Source: an uncultured Bacilli bacterium (lineage in GTDB: Bacteria; Bacillota_I; Bacilli_A; RF39; UBA660). Taken from it: 30,225 bases of DNA. Below are positions 13,472 through 22,346 of this stretch, piece by piece. Both the position numbers and the translations under genes were made by a program. The notes beneath the pieces are model-generated. The model was not told the origin of the DNA. It did no database searches and saw only the letters and a program-made list of their open reading frames with translations. The stretch is taken from the NCBI GenBank assembly GCA_934177995.1, contig CAKPPW010000018.1, positions 1 to 30,225 of the forward strand. Direction: 5' to 3'. Positions within the stretch are counted from its first letter, which is position 1; each line of letters starts with the position of its first letter.

Positions 13472-15262
13472 ATGAAAGATTACAAGAATAGAGAAGAAAT
13501 AGAAGAAAAATATAAGTGGGATTTAACTGAGTATTATAAAAATGATGATGAGTTTTTTACATCTTATGATAAGTTAAATAAAGATTTAGATATCTTAAAA
13601 AAATATGTTGGTTGTACCGCTGATTCAGCTAGACTTTATGAATATTTAGAAAAAGAAACAAAGTTAGAAGCTGAGGTTGAAAGAATGTATATTTATGCAG
13701 CTGTTAGAAATGATGAAGTATTAGGTCAACCCGTACCTTTGGATATGTTAAATAAGGCAGATTTGTTAATAACTAAATTGAATAACTTGATAGCATTCTT
13801 TAATCCGGAATTATTAAAATTATCTAAAGATAAGTATGAAAAATTATTTTCTGATAATGACGAATTAGTAATGTATAAGCCATATCTAGATGATATATAT
13901 CGCTATAAGAAACATATTTTAACCGAGGAGGAAGAAAAGATAGTAACTTCACTAACAGCAGCTACTAATGATTTTAGTCATATTTCTTCTAACCTACTTA
14001 ATAGTGAACATGACTATGGCAAAGTAACAACAGAAAATGGTAAAAAAGTAGAATTAACAACTACTAACTCTCGTTTTTTAAAAACATCAAAGAATAGAAA
14101 GACAAGAAAAGAAGCTGACACAAAAATGTTAAAGAAAGCAAGTTCGTATGCTACAACCTCAGCTAGTCTTTTAAATAATTATGTAAAATTAAAAGATACT
14201 TTAGCATCAATCTATCATTTTGATAATTCACTAGAGGCAAAACTATTTTCTGATGAATTAAATGTTAAAGTTTATGATGTTTTATCAAAGACGGTTAGAA
14301 AACATGTTGATTCTTTGCAAAGATATTATACTATAAGACAAAGAATTCTTGGCTTAGATAAATTATATATCTATGACTTAGGAGCAAAGCTAGCTAATTC
14401 TTCTAAAGAATATTCAATAGAAGAAGCTCAAGAAATAATAAGAGAAGCTCTAAAACCACTAGGCAATGATTATTTAACTAAGTATGATAATATAATAAAT
14501 AATAGATATATTGATTACTGCCAATATAAAGGAAAATGTAGTGGTGGTTATTCTATTAGTGGACATGAGAATAATTCAAGAATTCTTATGAGTTATAATT
14601 ATGACTTTGAATCAATTTCTACTATTGCTCATGAAGCGGGGCATAATATTAATCATCAATACTTAATTGAAAATAATCCTCTTCCATATCGTGATAATGC
14701 TATTATTAATGCTGAGGTTACTTCACTAATAAATGAATGCTTATTATCAAACTATATGATTAAAAATGGTAAAACTAAAGAAGAAAAAATACTTGGTTTA
14801 GAAAATATTATTGGTGTTATTGAATCAAATTTATTTGGGGCAGTTCGTGAAGGTGATATGGAACGTTTGATGCATGAAAACGTTCATAATGGTAACTGTT
14901 TAACTAAAGAATTTATGTATAAAATAACCAAGGATTCACTAAAATACTATTATGGAAATAAGGTTAAATTAACAAAGTATAGTCCATATAAATGGATATA
15001 TAGAAGCCATTACTATTCAAACTTCTACTTATATAGTTATGCGATTTGTATATCAGTAGCCGCTTCTATTGCAAATGATATCTTAAATGGTAATAAAGAA
15101 ACACTTGATAAATATTTAAAATATATCAAAACTGGTTCAAACGTTAAACCATTAGATGCTTTTAAAATATTAGGTATAGATTTAGAGAAAGAAGATGTCT
15201 ACTTAAATACTATTAAATATTTTGATAGTTTAGTAGACGAATTAGAAGAATTAACAAAATAG
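13472..15262 (+). CDS. pepF: Oligoendopeptidase F (M3 metallopeptidase)
   Basis: This 596-residue protein cleaves oligopeptides in the cytoplasm. The zinc site is visible as HEAGH at residues 387-391 within TIAHEAGHNINHQY, with the third ligand Glu415 in NAEVTSLINE. Other family segments are the N-terminal KYKWDLTEYYKNDDEFF, the SRFLKTSKNRKTRKEA stretch, GGYSISGHENNSRILMSY before the active site, and the C-terminal SHYYSNFYLYSYAICISVA with the closing TGSNVKPLDAFKILGIDL. Length is normal for PepF. The gene sits between dnaK and dnaJ, which in most Firmicutes are adjacent. It could be cotranscribed by readthrough of the hairpin at 13412, linking peptide breakdown to heat shock (inference). GAAAGAGGA precedes the ATG. 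Confidence 0.93.
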   Translation: MKDYKNREEIEEKYKWDLTEYYKNDDEFFTSYDKLNKDLDILKKYVGCTADSARLYEYLEKETKLEAEVERMYIYAAVRNDEVLGQPVPLDMLNKADLLITKLNNLIAFFNPELLKLSKDKYEKLFSDNDELVMYKPYLDDIYRYKKHILTEEEEKIVTSLTAATNDFSHISSNLLNSEHDYGKVTTENGKKVELTTTNSRFLKTSKNRKTRKEADTKMLKKASSYATTSASLLNNYVKLKDTLASIYHFDNSLEAKLFSDELNVKVYDVLSKTVRKHVDSLQRYYTIRQRILGLDKLYIYDLGAKLANSSKEYSIEEAQEIIREALKPLGNDYLTKYDNIINNRYIDYCQYKGKCSGGYSISGHENNSRILMSYNYDFESISTIAHEAGHNINHQYLIENNPLPYRDNAIINAEVTSLINECLLSNYMIKNGKTKEEKILGLENIIGVIESNLFGAVREGDMERLMHENVHNGNCLTKEFMYKITKDSLKYYYGNKVKLTKYSPYKWIYRSHYYSNFYLYSYAICISVAASIANDILNGNKETLDKYLKYIKTGSNVKPLDAFKILGIDLEKEDVYLNTIKYFDSLVDELEELTK

Positions 15263-15274
15263 GAGGTGTAACTT

Positions 15275-16417
15275 GTGGCAACTAAAAGAGATTATTATGA
15301 GGTGTTAGGTGTTAGTAAGAGTGCTAGTCAAGATGAGATAAAAAGTGCGTTTAGAAAGCTTGCCAAGAAGTATCATCCTGATATTAGTAAAGAAGAAAAT
15401 GCTGAAGAAAAATTTAAGGAAGTACAAGAAGCTTATTCTGTTTTATCAGATGAAAATAAAAGAAAACAATATGATCAATTTGGTCATGCCGCTTTCCAAG
15501 GTGGAGCAGCAGGAGGGAATCCATATGGTGGCTTTTCATCAGGTGGCTTTGGTTTTGATGCTAGTGACCTAGGAGATATTTTTGAAGATTTATTTGGAGG
15601 AGGATTTGGAGGCTTCTCTAGTGGAAGTAGCAGAACAAGTAATAGAAAACAACGTGGTAGTGATATGCTACTTAGAATGAATCTTACTTTTGAAGAAGCA
15701 GTATTTGGTTGTGAAAAAGATATAGATGTAGATGTAATTGATGAGTGTGATAATTGTCATGGTAAAGGTGGTTTTGATGAGAAAACTTGTTCAAGATGTC
15801 ATGGTAGTGGAACAGTTACAGTAGAACAAAGAACAATTTTAGGTTCATTTGTTACTAAATCAACTTGCCCTGATTGTAAAGGAAAAGGTAAGACTTTTGC
15901 AAAAACTTGTTCAGACTGTCGTGGAACAGGTACTGTCAAGGTAAGAAAAACTATTACTGTACACGTTCCTGCTGGAATAGATAATGGAGAAAGATTAAGA
16001 TTAGCTGGTAAAGGACATGCTTCTCCTAATGGTGGAGAGTCAGGTGATTTATATTTAGAGTTTACTATCAAAGAACATGACTACTTTAAAAGAGATGGTA
16101 ATGATATCTACTTAGAAGTACCAATTACTATTGTAGAAGCAACGCTAGGCTGTAAAAAAGAAATACCAACTATCTATGGTAATATAACTGTATCTGTACC
16201 AGCTGGAACTGATAGTGGAACTAAACAAAGAGTAAGAAGTAAAGGTATCAAAGACGATAGAAGAAGAACAGGGGATATGTATATAATCTATCGAGTACAA
16301 ACCCCTAAAAAACTTTCAAGAGATCAGAAAAAACTATTTGAGTCCCTTGCTAATACCGACTTTAAGGATATAGATATTGATAGATTTGATAAATTTACAA
16401 GAAAGAATGAATCATAA
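15275..16417 (+). CDS. dnaJ: Molecular chaperone DnaJ (Hsp40)
   Basis: This 380-residue protein is a type I DnaJ. The J domain contains HPD at residues 34-36 (KKYHPDIS), followed by a Gly/Phe-rich linker (about 76-118). The zinc domain has four CxxCxGxG repeats: CDNCHGKG from 159, CSRCHGSG from 173, CPDCKGKG from 199 and CSDCRGTG from 213. The C-terminal substrate-binding domain includes HVPAGIDNGERLRLAGKG. The start is GTG 15275, supported by AGGAGGTG six bases ahead. It stimulates the DnaK ATPase and delivers substrates. It begins 12 bases after pepF, so the two are cotranscribed. Confidence 0.97.
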   Translation: MATKRDYYEVLGVSKSASQDEIKSAFRKLAKKYHPDISKEENAEEKFKEVQEAYSVLSDENKRKQYDQFGHAAFQGGAAGGNPYGGFSSGGFGFDASDLGDIFEDLFGGGFGGFSSGSSRTSNRKQRGSDMLLRMNLTFEEAVFGCEKDIDVDVIDECDNCHGKGGFDEKTCSRCHGSGTVTVEQRTILGSFVTKSTCPDCKGKGKTFAKTCSDCRGTGTVKVRKTITVHVPAGIDNGERLRLAGKGHASPNGGESGDLYLEFTIKEHDYFKRDGNDIYLEVPITIVEATLGCKKEIPTIYGNITVSVPAGTDSGTKQRVRSKGIKDDRRRTGDMYIIYRVQTPKKLSRDQKKLFESLANTDFKDIDIDRFDKFTRKNES

Positions 16418-16481
16418 TGATTTGTTCTTTTTTTGACATAATTTTTATATACAATGTGTTAGATTATCATTAGGTGATCAA

Positions 16482-16970
16482 ATGAAAAAAGAAAAATGGT
16501 GGGGAACAATTCTTCTTCTATTAATAATAATGTTTAGTTTTATAACTAAAGATGATATAACAAAAGATACAGTTTATGTTACTAATACAAATATGACTTT
16601 TGAAATAGAAAACTTAACTAAAAAAATTAATATAGATGATATCTCTTATGAAGAAATTAATTCAAAAGAAAAAATACTAACCATTAATAATTCCAAAGAA
16701 ATAACTTATCAATTAATAAAATCTTATTTGTCTAGTGATTTCCTAAAGAAATATCCTAACTTTATTTTTAATAATGAAAGGTATCAGATATTTACAGTTA
16801 TTTATAATAAAGACATAAAAGTATTAAATAACCATTTAGACTATATAAATGAATTACAAGATTTATCTAACTACTATATTTTTTATGAACCTAAATTAGA
16901 TGATGAAATTATATTATTAAGAGTTGTAAATAAAGATAAAGAAATAGTACTAGGTGCTACAAAAATTTAA
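16482..16970 (+). CDS. Unknown small membrane-anchored protein
   Basis: The 162-residue protein begins MKKEKWWGTILLLLIIMFSF, a basic stub followed by a hydrophobic segment (about residues 7-22) that could act as signal anchor or signal peptide. The outer part is rich in Ile, Asn and Lys with no recognised domain; a C-terminal LLRVVNKDKEIVLGATKI looks like a beta hairpin. No Cys is present, and there is no lipobox. TAGGTGAT precedes the ATG. It stands alone between dnaJ and the T-box leader on the same strand. Function is unknown. Confidence 0.65.
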   Translation: MKKEKWWGTILLLLIIMFSFITKDDITKDTVYVTNTNMTFEIENLTKKINIDDISYEEINSKEKILTINNSKEITYQLIKSYLSSDFLKKYPNFIFNNERYQIFTVIYNKDIKVLNNHLDYINELQDLSNYYIFYEPKLDDEIILLRVVNKDKEIVLGATKI

Positions 16971-16989
16971 ATAAAATCACCAAAAATAA

Positions 16990-17019
16990 TTGACAAGTTA
17001 TAAAATAGTATTGTAAACT
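16990..17019 (+). promoter_or_regulatory. Promoter of the gatCAB-aspS operon
   Basis: TTGACA (16990-16995) is consensus. The best partner is TAAACT (17014-17019) at 18 bases. The T-box stem I begins shortly after. Confidence 0.5.
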
Positions 17020-17027
17020 TTACTAGA

Positions 17028-17260
17028 AAACGTTGATGAAGAGAAGTAGTAATACTTGACTTATAAGAGAAGCTGTGGTTGGTGAAAACAGTTAAGAAAA
17101 GTATTAACGAATAACACTTCGGAGTGCTTAAAGAATAAAGTAGACTAAGCCGGGTAGACTCCCGTTAACAAGATAAGCGATTATCATGCTTGATAATAAA
17201 TTGGGTGGTACCGCGGGTAAAAGACTCGTCCCTTAACTGGGATTAGAGTCTTTTTCGTTT
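17028..17260 (+). promoter_or_regulatory. T-box riboswitch leader
   Basis: The leader has the layout of tRNA-sensing T-boxes. Stem I contains the GAAGTAGTAAT 5' strand, AATACTT (17051-17057) pairing with AAGTATT (17099-17105), and the apical GAGAAGCTGTGG and GGTGAAAACAG elements. The T-box core GGGTGGTACCGCGGG is at 17203-17217. The terminator is AAAGACTC (17220-17227) pairing with GAGTCTTT (17246-17253), extended by GTCCC/GGGAT and followed by T residues. The specifier-loop 3' strand begins AACGAATAAC at 17106. It contains AAC (Asn) and, next to it, GAA (Glu), both logical ligands for the genes that follow. Uncharged tRNA would favour antitermination and expression of gatCAB-aspS. Confidence 0.93.
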
Positions 17261-17282
17261 TCTAAAGAAAGGACTGATAAAT

Positions 17283-17591
17283 GTGATAACTAAAGAAATG
17301 CTAAAAGACTATGCTAGAAAGTTAATGTTTGACATGGATGATAATGAGTATGAAACCTTAGAGGATGAGTTTAAAACTATTCTTAAACAAATGGAACTTA
17401 TCGAAAATATTCCTAATATAAAAAAGACAGAACCATTATTTTATCCATATGTCTCATATGAAGCAAAGCTTAGATGTGACGAGATTAATGAAATGGAGAT
17501 GCTTTCTGTTAATGAGGTGTTAGAAAATACAGAACATCAAGTAAGAGATCAAGTAAAAGTACCAAGGGTGGTGGAAGCTGATGAATTATAG
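17283..17591 (+). CDS. gatC: Asp-tRNA(Asn)/Glu-tRNA(Gln) amidotransferase subunit C
   Basis: GatC is the small subunit that wraps around GatA and stabilises GatA-GatB. The 102-residue protein has the family features: MLKDYARKLMFDM helix, EYETLEDEFKTILKQMELI helix, NIPNIKKTEPLFYP, and the terminal QVRDQVKVPRVVEADEL (compare LREDEV...VPKVVE). It begins with GTG 17283, since the ATG two bases earlier is followed at once by a stop in its frame; AAAGGA lies nine bases ahead. It overlaps gatA by 11 bases. Its expression is controlled by the T-box leader. Confidence 0.93.
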   Translation: MITKEMLKDYARKLMFDMDDNEYETLEDEFKTILKQMELIENIPNIKKTEPLFYPYVSYEAKLRCDEINEMEMLSVNEVLENTEHQVRDQVKVPRVVEADEL

Positions 17592-19029
17592 AAAATGTTT
17601 AATTAGTGATTTAAGAGAAAATTTAGATGATGGTAGTATAACTGGTGAAGAACTATTTAATGAAGCAGTTAGTCTTGCTAATAAGTATCAGGCTCCTTAT
17701 AACTGTTTTGTAACTATCTGTGATAAGTTTAAGATGAAGAAAAGAACTACGCCACTAGCAGGTATACCTTATGCTTTAAAAGATAATATTTCAACTAGTA
17801 ATATTTTAACAACAGCATCTAGTAACATCTTAAAAAACTATGTACCAGTCTATGATGCCACTGTTTATAAGAAACTAAAGAATGCCGGAGCGGTATTAGT
17901 CGGAAAAACTGTTCTAGATGAACTTGCTATGGGTGGAACTGGAACGACTGGACATACTGGAATAGTTAGAAATCCTTATGATAAGACAAGAGAGATTGGT
18001 GGATCAAGTGCTGGAAGTGCTGCTGCAGTTGCTCTTGGAATAGTTCCTTTTGCTATTGGAAGTGACACTGGTGACTCTATTAGAAAACCAGCTGCTTTTG
18101 GCGGAGTGGTTGGCTATAAACCAACATATGGTTTAATATCTCGTTATGGTTTATTTGCTTTTGCCTCAAGCCTTGATCATGTTGGTTGTTTTGCAAGAAG
18201 TGTTAAAGATGTCGCTTTAGTTACTAATACTATCAAAGGATATGATCCTCATGATATGACTACTTATCAAGATGATAGTGATTTACTATCTGGTATCGAT
18301 GAACCATTAGCAGGAAAGAAATTATTCTATATCAAAGAAATAGTAGATAGAAGTTTATATAAAGAAGACGATGATGAGTTAATGCAAGTATTAGATAACT
18401 TTTATTCACTTCTTGAAAGATTAAAAACTAGAGGAGCAGAAATAACAGAAGTATCCATTGATAAAGTATTACTAGAAGCAATATATCCTACTTATATGAC
18501 TATATCTTGTGCTGAAGCGACTAGTAATAACTCTAACTTAACAGGAATAGCTTTTGGAAATAGAGTGGCTAAAGATGATGTTAATAGTCTAATAACTGCT
18601 ACTAGAACAGAAGGCTTCTCAGAACTTATTAAAAGACGTTTTGTCTTAGGTAGTTATATTTTACAAAAAGAAAATCAAGAGAAACTTTATCTAAATGCTT
18701 GTAGAGTTAGAAGATTATTAGTAGATAAATTAACTAGTCTTTTTAAAGAATATGATAGCTTAATCTTACCTTGTAGTGGTGGACCTGCTCCTAAGTTTGA
18801 TGATGATAGTGACAAGTTAAGTGATAAATATTTATTATTAGAAAACCATATGGCTTTAGGTAACTTTGGTGGCTTCCCATCAATCACTATTCCATCAGGT
18901 TTTGTAAATAACTGTCCAATTGGTATTAACCTTACTAGTGGAATAAAAGAAGATAAGAAAGTATTAAACATTGCTAATGAGATAGAAATGTTAACCGGTC
19001 TTAAAGGCCAAATAGGAGGTGAAGAGTAA
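17581..19029 (+). CDS. gatA: Asp-tRNA(Asn)/Glu-tRNA(Gln) amidotransferase subunit A
   Basis: GatA is the amidase that releases ammonia from glutamine for GatB. In this 482-residue protein the catalytic Lys67 lies in GIPYALKDNI, the cis-Ser is Ser142 in GGSSAGSAAAVA, and the nucleophile is Ser166 in GSDTGDSIRKPA; the 24-residue spacing of the two Ser agrees with the known Staphylococcus aureus enzyme. The residue before the nucleophile is Asp165 where most bacterial GatA have Gly (TGGS), and Lys replaces Gln two residues after it. These changes recur, as I recall, in Mollicutes-type GatA and need not reduce activity. The gene overlaps gatC by 11 bases and gatB by one base. Confidence 0.95.
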   Translation: MNYRKCLISDLRENLDDGSITGEELFNEAVSLANKYQAPYNCFVTICDKFKMKKRTTPLAGIPYALKDNISTSNILTTASSNILKNYVPVYDATVYKKLKNAGAVLVGKTVLDELAMGGTGTTGHTGIVRNPYDKTREIGGSSAGSAAAVALGIVPFAIGSDTGDSIRKPAAFGGVVGYKPTYGLISRYGLFAFASSLDHVGCFARSVKDVALVTNTIKGYDPHDMTTYQDDSDLLSGIDEPLAGKKLFYIKEIVDRSLYKEDDDELMQVLDNFYSLLERLKTRGAEITEVSIDKVLLEAIYPTYMTISCAEATSNNSNLTGIAFGNRVAKDDVNSLITATRTEGFSELIKRRFVLGSYILQKENQEKLYLNACRVRRLLVDKLTSLFKEYDSLILPCSGGPAPKFDDDSDKLSDKYLLLENHMALGNFGGFPSITIPSGFVNNCPIGINLTSGIKEDKKVLNIANEIEMLTGLKGQIGGEE

Positions 19030-20465
19030 TGTATGATGTAGTTATTGGACTTGAAGTACACTGTGAATTAGATACGTTATCCAAAAACTTTTCAAGTAGT
19101 GAAAATAGTTATACTAAGATTCCTAATATTCACGTTTCACCAGTTGATTTAGGACTACCAGGAATATTACCTGTTGTAAATGAAAAAGCTTGTTATAATG
19201 CTTTAAGAACAGCGATGGCTCTTCACTGTGAGAATCCTGATGAGATAATGTTTGATCGCAAAAACTATTTCTATCCAGATCTTCCTAAAGGCTACCAAAT
19301 AACTCAAGTTACCAAACCAATGGGAAGAAACGGTTACTTAGATATATTAGTAGATGGTTCTATCAAAAGAGTATTAATTCATCAGTTACATCTAGAAGAA
19401 GATACAGCTAGTCTAGAGCATGATAAGAACTATTCCCTAATAGATTATAACCGTAGTGGTGTACCACTAATAGAAATAGTAACAGAACCATGTCTTACCA
19501 GTGCCTTAGAAGCAGTAACCTTTCTAGAGGATTTAAGGGATGTCTTCTTATATCTAGGAGTTAGTGAAGCGAAGACTGATAAAGGTCAGATGAGATGTGA
19601 TGTTAATATCTCTTTAAAAGAAAAAGGTAGTGATAAGCTTGGTACTAAAGTTGAGATGAAAAACATTAACTCATTCACAAGTGTCAAAGAAGCAATAGAA
19701 TATGAAATAAAAAGACAAAGTGAAGATTTAGCTAAGGGCAAGAAGATAATTCAAGAGACAAGACGAATTGATGAGACGGGAAAAACTCACTCTATGCGTG
19801 AAAAAGTAGATGCCATTGATTATAAATACTTTGTAGATGCTAACTTACCACCAGTTAAAATAACAGATGCTAAGAAAGAAGAACTAAGAAGTTCTATTCC
19901 TAAATTAAAACTAGATAGAATTTTAACTTATCAAAAAGAACTAGGACTAGATTATTATGATGCTTCTATTATTGCTAAAGAAAAAGACCTAGCAGACTAC
20001 TTTGAAGAGACTGTAAAAGATGTAAAAGATGTAAGCTTAGCTGTTAACTTTATAACAACTAGTATCTTATCAACTTTAAATAAACTAGAAATTACTATTG
20101 AAGAGTTAGTAGTAACACCTTCGATGCTAAGTAGTTTAATAAACTTAGTAAGTAGTGATAAGTTATCACTTGATCATGCTAAGAAAATACTTTATAAAGC
20201 AATAGAGTTAAAAACTGATCCTATTAAATTAATAGAGAAAGAAAATTTGTCACAAATAAACGATAAAGATGAATTAATTAAATACATAAAAATAGAGTTT
20301 GATAAATATCCTAATCAAGTAGAACAATATATAAAAGAAGATAATTTATCAGTTATTAATTTCTTTATGGGAAAAGTTATGTCATCTACTAAAAGACAAG
20401 CTAATCCTAATATGACAAGAGAATTAATTAAAGAAGAACTAGAAAGGATGAAGAAGAATGATTAA
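19029..20465 (+). CDS. gatB: Asp-tRNA(Asn)/Glu-tRNA(Gln) amidotransferase subunit B
   Basis: GatB phosphorylates and amidates the misacylated aminoacyl-tRNA using ammonia from GatA. The 478-residue protein shows the N-terminal GLEVHCELDT, the PDLPKGYQITQ motif, HLEEDTASLEHD, DYNRSGVPLIEIVTEP and the MRCDVNIS segment of the kinase-like cradle, then the helical and tail (YqeY-like) domains ending in NFFMGKVMSSTKRQANPNM. Length is complete. The ATG overlaps the gatA stop by one base and aspS starts eight bases before its end, so the operon is tightly coupled. Confidence 0.96.
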   Translation: MYDVVIGLEVHCELDTLSKNFSSSENSYTKIPNIHVSPVDLGLPGILPVVNEKACYNALRTAMALHCENPDEIMFDRKNYFYPDLPKGYQITQVTKPMGRNGYLDILVDGSIKRVLIHQLHLEEDTASLEHDKNYSLIDYNRSGVPLIEIVTEPCLTSALEAVTFLEDLRDVFLYLGVSEAKTDKGQMRCDVNISLKEKGSDKLGTKVEMKNINSFTSVKEAIEYEIKRQSEDLAKGKKIIQETRRIDETGKTHSMREKVDAIDYKYFVDANLPPVKITDAKKEELRSSIPKLKLDRILTYQKELGLDYYDASIIAKEKDLADYFEETVKDVKDVSLAVNFITTSILSTLNKLEITIEELVVTPSMLSSLINLVSSDKLSLDHAKKILYKAIELKTDPIKLIEKENLSQINDKDELIKYIKIEFDKYPNQVEQYIKEDNLSVINFFMGKVMSSTKRQANPNMTRELIKEELERMKKND

Positions 20466-22203
20466 AAATATATATCGTGACTGCTATGCTGGTAGTCTTA
20501 GAGAAAAAGATATTGATAAAGAAGTAAAAGTAGCTGGTTTCATTGAAAATATAAGAGACCATGGTGGCGTAATCTTTGTTGATTTAAGAGATTACTATGG
20601 AACACTACAGTTAGTTAGTAATGATGATAAGATGTTTGATGATTTAACAAGAGAGTCATCTGTTACAGTAACAGGAAAGATTCGTAAAAGAGATAGTGAT
20701 GACTATAATGATCGAATTGAAACTGGTACTATTGAATTATTAGTTAGTTCTATAAAGGTACTTGGTAAGAGTAAGAATGTTTTACCATTTGAAGTTATGA
20801 CTAGTAAAGATGTATCAGAAGATGTAAGACTAAAGTATCGTTATTTAGATTTAAGAAATCCTAAAGTTAAACAGTCTATTATATTTAGAAATAAAGTAAT
20901 TCATTTTTTAAGAAACTTAATGGAAAGTGAAGACTTTGTTGAACTACAAACTCCAATCTTAACTTCATCATCTCCAGAAGGAGCAAGAGATTTTCTAGTA
21001 CCTAGTAGAAAATATAAAGGAAAGTTTTATGCTTTACCACAAGCTCCTCAACAGTTTAAACAACTACTAATGTGTGCTGGTTTTGATAAATACTATCAAA
21101 TAGCACCATGCTTTAGAGATGAAGATGCAAGAAGTGACCGCGTTTATGGTGAATTTTATCAATTAGACTTTGAAATGGCTTTTTCAACAGAAGAAGATGT
21201 CTTAAGAATGGGTGAGAAAGTCTTCTATGAAACTTTCAAAGAGTTTGCTAAAGATAAAGATATATCAGAACCACCATTTATCAGATTAACTTATAAAGAA
21301 GCGATGGAAAAGTATGGTTCTGATAAACCAGATTTAAGAAATCCTTTAGTTATAATTGATTTAACAGAAGAGTTTGAAGAGACAGAGTTTCGACCTTTTA
21401 GAGGTGTACCAGTTAAAGGAATAAAAGTAGAAAACTTAGCTAGTAAGAGTAATTCTTGGTTTAATGAGGTAGTTGATTATGCCAAAAGTATTGGTATGCC
21501 TGGTATTGGCTATTTAAAAGTAAATGAAGATTTATCATTTGCTGGCCCTATTGATAAGTTTTTAACTGAAGATGAACGTGAAGCTTTAATAGATAAAGCT
21601 GATCTTAAGAAAGATGATGTCTTATTCTTTATAGCAGATCGTAAGAAGTCATTAGAACTAGCTGGTTCTATTAGAATGGAATTAGGTAGAAAACTAGATT
21701 TAATGGATCCTAATAAATATATCTTTGCTATCATTCATGACTTTCCAATGTTTGAATGGGACGAAGAAAATGAATGTTATACTTTCATGCATAATCCATT
21801 CAGTATGCCAAAAGATGGAATGAAAGGACTTGATCAAAAAGCAGAGGACATTCTAGCTTATCAATTTGACTTTGTTTGTAACGGTGTAGAGCTATCTAGC
21901 GGAGCAGTTAGAAACCATGACTTAGAAATTATGAAGAAAGTATTTGCTATAGCAGGTTACGAGGAAGAAGAAATTGAAAAGAGATTTAAAGCCTTATATG
22001 AAGCCTTCCAATATGGAGCACCACCTCATGCTGGTATGGCTCCTGGACTTGATCGTATTCTAATGATGCTTCTAGATGAAGACTCTATTAGAGAGACAAT
22101 TGCCTTTCCAATGAGTGCCTCAGGAAGTGATATTTTAATGAATGCTCCAAGTACTGTTACAGAACAACAATTAAGAGAAGTACATATCAAAGTAAGAGAT
22201 TAG
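20458..22203 (+). CDS. aspS: Aspartyl-tRNA synthetase, bacterial type
   Basis: The 581-residue enzyme charges Asp onto tRNA(Asp) and, if non-discriminating, also onto tRNA(Asn). In order are the N-terminal OB fold that binds the anticodon (VKVAGFIENIRDHGGVIFVD), the class II catalytic core with RYLDLRNP, SSPEGARDFLVPSR, the motif 2 CFRDEDARSDR, the inserted GAD-type domain (about 280-400) and motif 3 GAPPHAGMAPGLDR near the end. NGVELSSGAVRNHD replaces the GGGSIRIH variant of many other bacteria. Its place at the end of a gatCAB operon under a T-box suggests that it supplies Asp-tRNA(Asn) for amidation, so a non-discriminating enzyme is likely (inference). No asparaginyl-tRNA synthetase is present in this window. 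Confidence 0.96.
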   Translation: MIKNIYRDCYAGSLREKDIDKEVKVAGFIENIRDHGGVIFVDLRDYYGTLQLVSNDDKMFDDLTRESSVTVTGKIRKRDSDDYNDRIETGTIELLVSSIKVLGKSKNVLPFEVMTSKDVSEDVRLKYRYLDLRNPKVKQSIIFRNKVIHFLRNLMESEDFVELQTPILTSSSPEGARDFLVPSRKYKGKFYALPQAPQQFKQLLMCAGFDKYYQIAPCFRDEDARSDRVYGEFYQLDFEMAFSTEEDVLRMGEKVFYETFKEFAKDKDISEPPFIRLTYKEAMEKYGSDKPDLRNPLVIIDLTEEFEETEFRPFRGVPVKGIKVENLASKSNSWFNEVVDYAKSIGMPGIGYLKVNEDLSFAGPIDKFLTEDEREALIDKADLKKDDVLFFIADRKKSLELAGSIRMELGRKLDLMDPNKYIFAIIHDFPMFEWDEENECYTFMHNPFSMPKDGMKGLDQKAEDILAYQFDFVCNGVELSSGAVRNHDLEIMKKVFAIAGYEEEEIEKRFKALYEAFQYGAPPHAGMAPGLDRILMMLLDEDSIRETIAFPMSASGSDILMNAPSTVTEQQLREVHIKVRD

Positions 22204-22227
22204 CTATAGATTATTCTATAGTTTTTT
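22204..22227 (+). terminator. Terminator of the gatCAB-aspS operon
   Basis: CTATAGA (22204-22210), loop TTAT, TCTATAG (22215-22221), then six T. The stem begins at the aspS stop. Confidence 0.85.
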
Positions 22228-22287
22228 CTTTGCACGAAAAATAACATTTACCAAATTTTAATTGTCTTATCTTTTTCTAAAAACTAA

Positions 22288-22316
22288 TTGCTTTATCAAA
22301 AAAAATATATTAGAAT
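22288..22316 (+). promoter_or_regulatory. Promoter of the hydrolase/FHA-ABC/kinase operon
   Basis: TTGCTT (22288-22293) and TAGAAT (22311-22316) are 17 bases apart, and AGGAGTG followed by ATG 22347 lies just downstream. The -35 box is only partly matched. Confidence 0.55.
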
Positions 22317-22346
22317 AAATATATAAGATAGGAGTGAAAGAAAAAA

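Noticed and set aside
15345..15572. Plus-strand open frame inside dnaJ
   Set aside because: It lies wholly within the J domain and Gly/Phe region in another frame.
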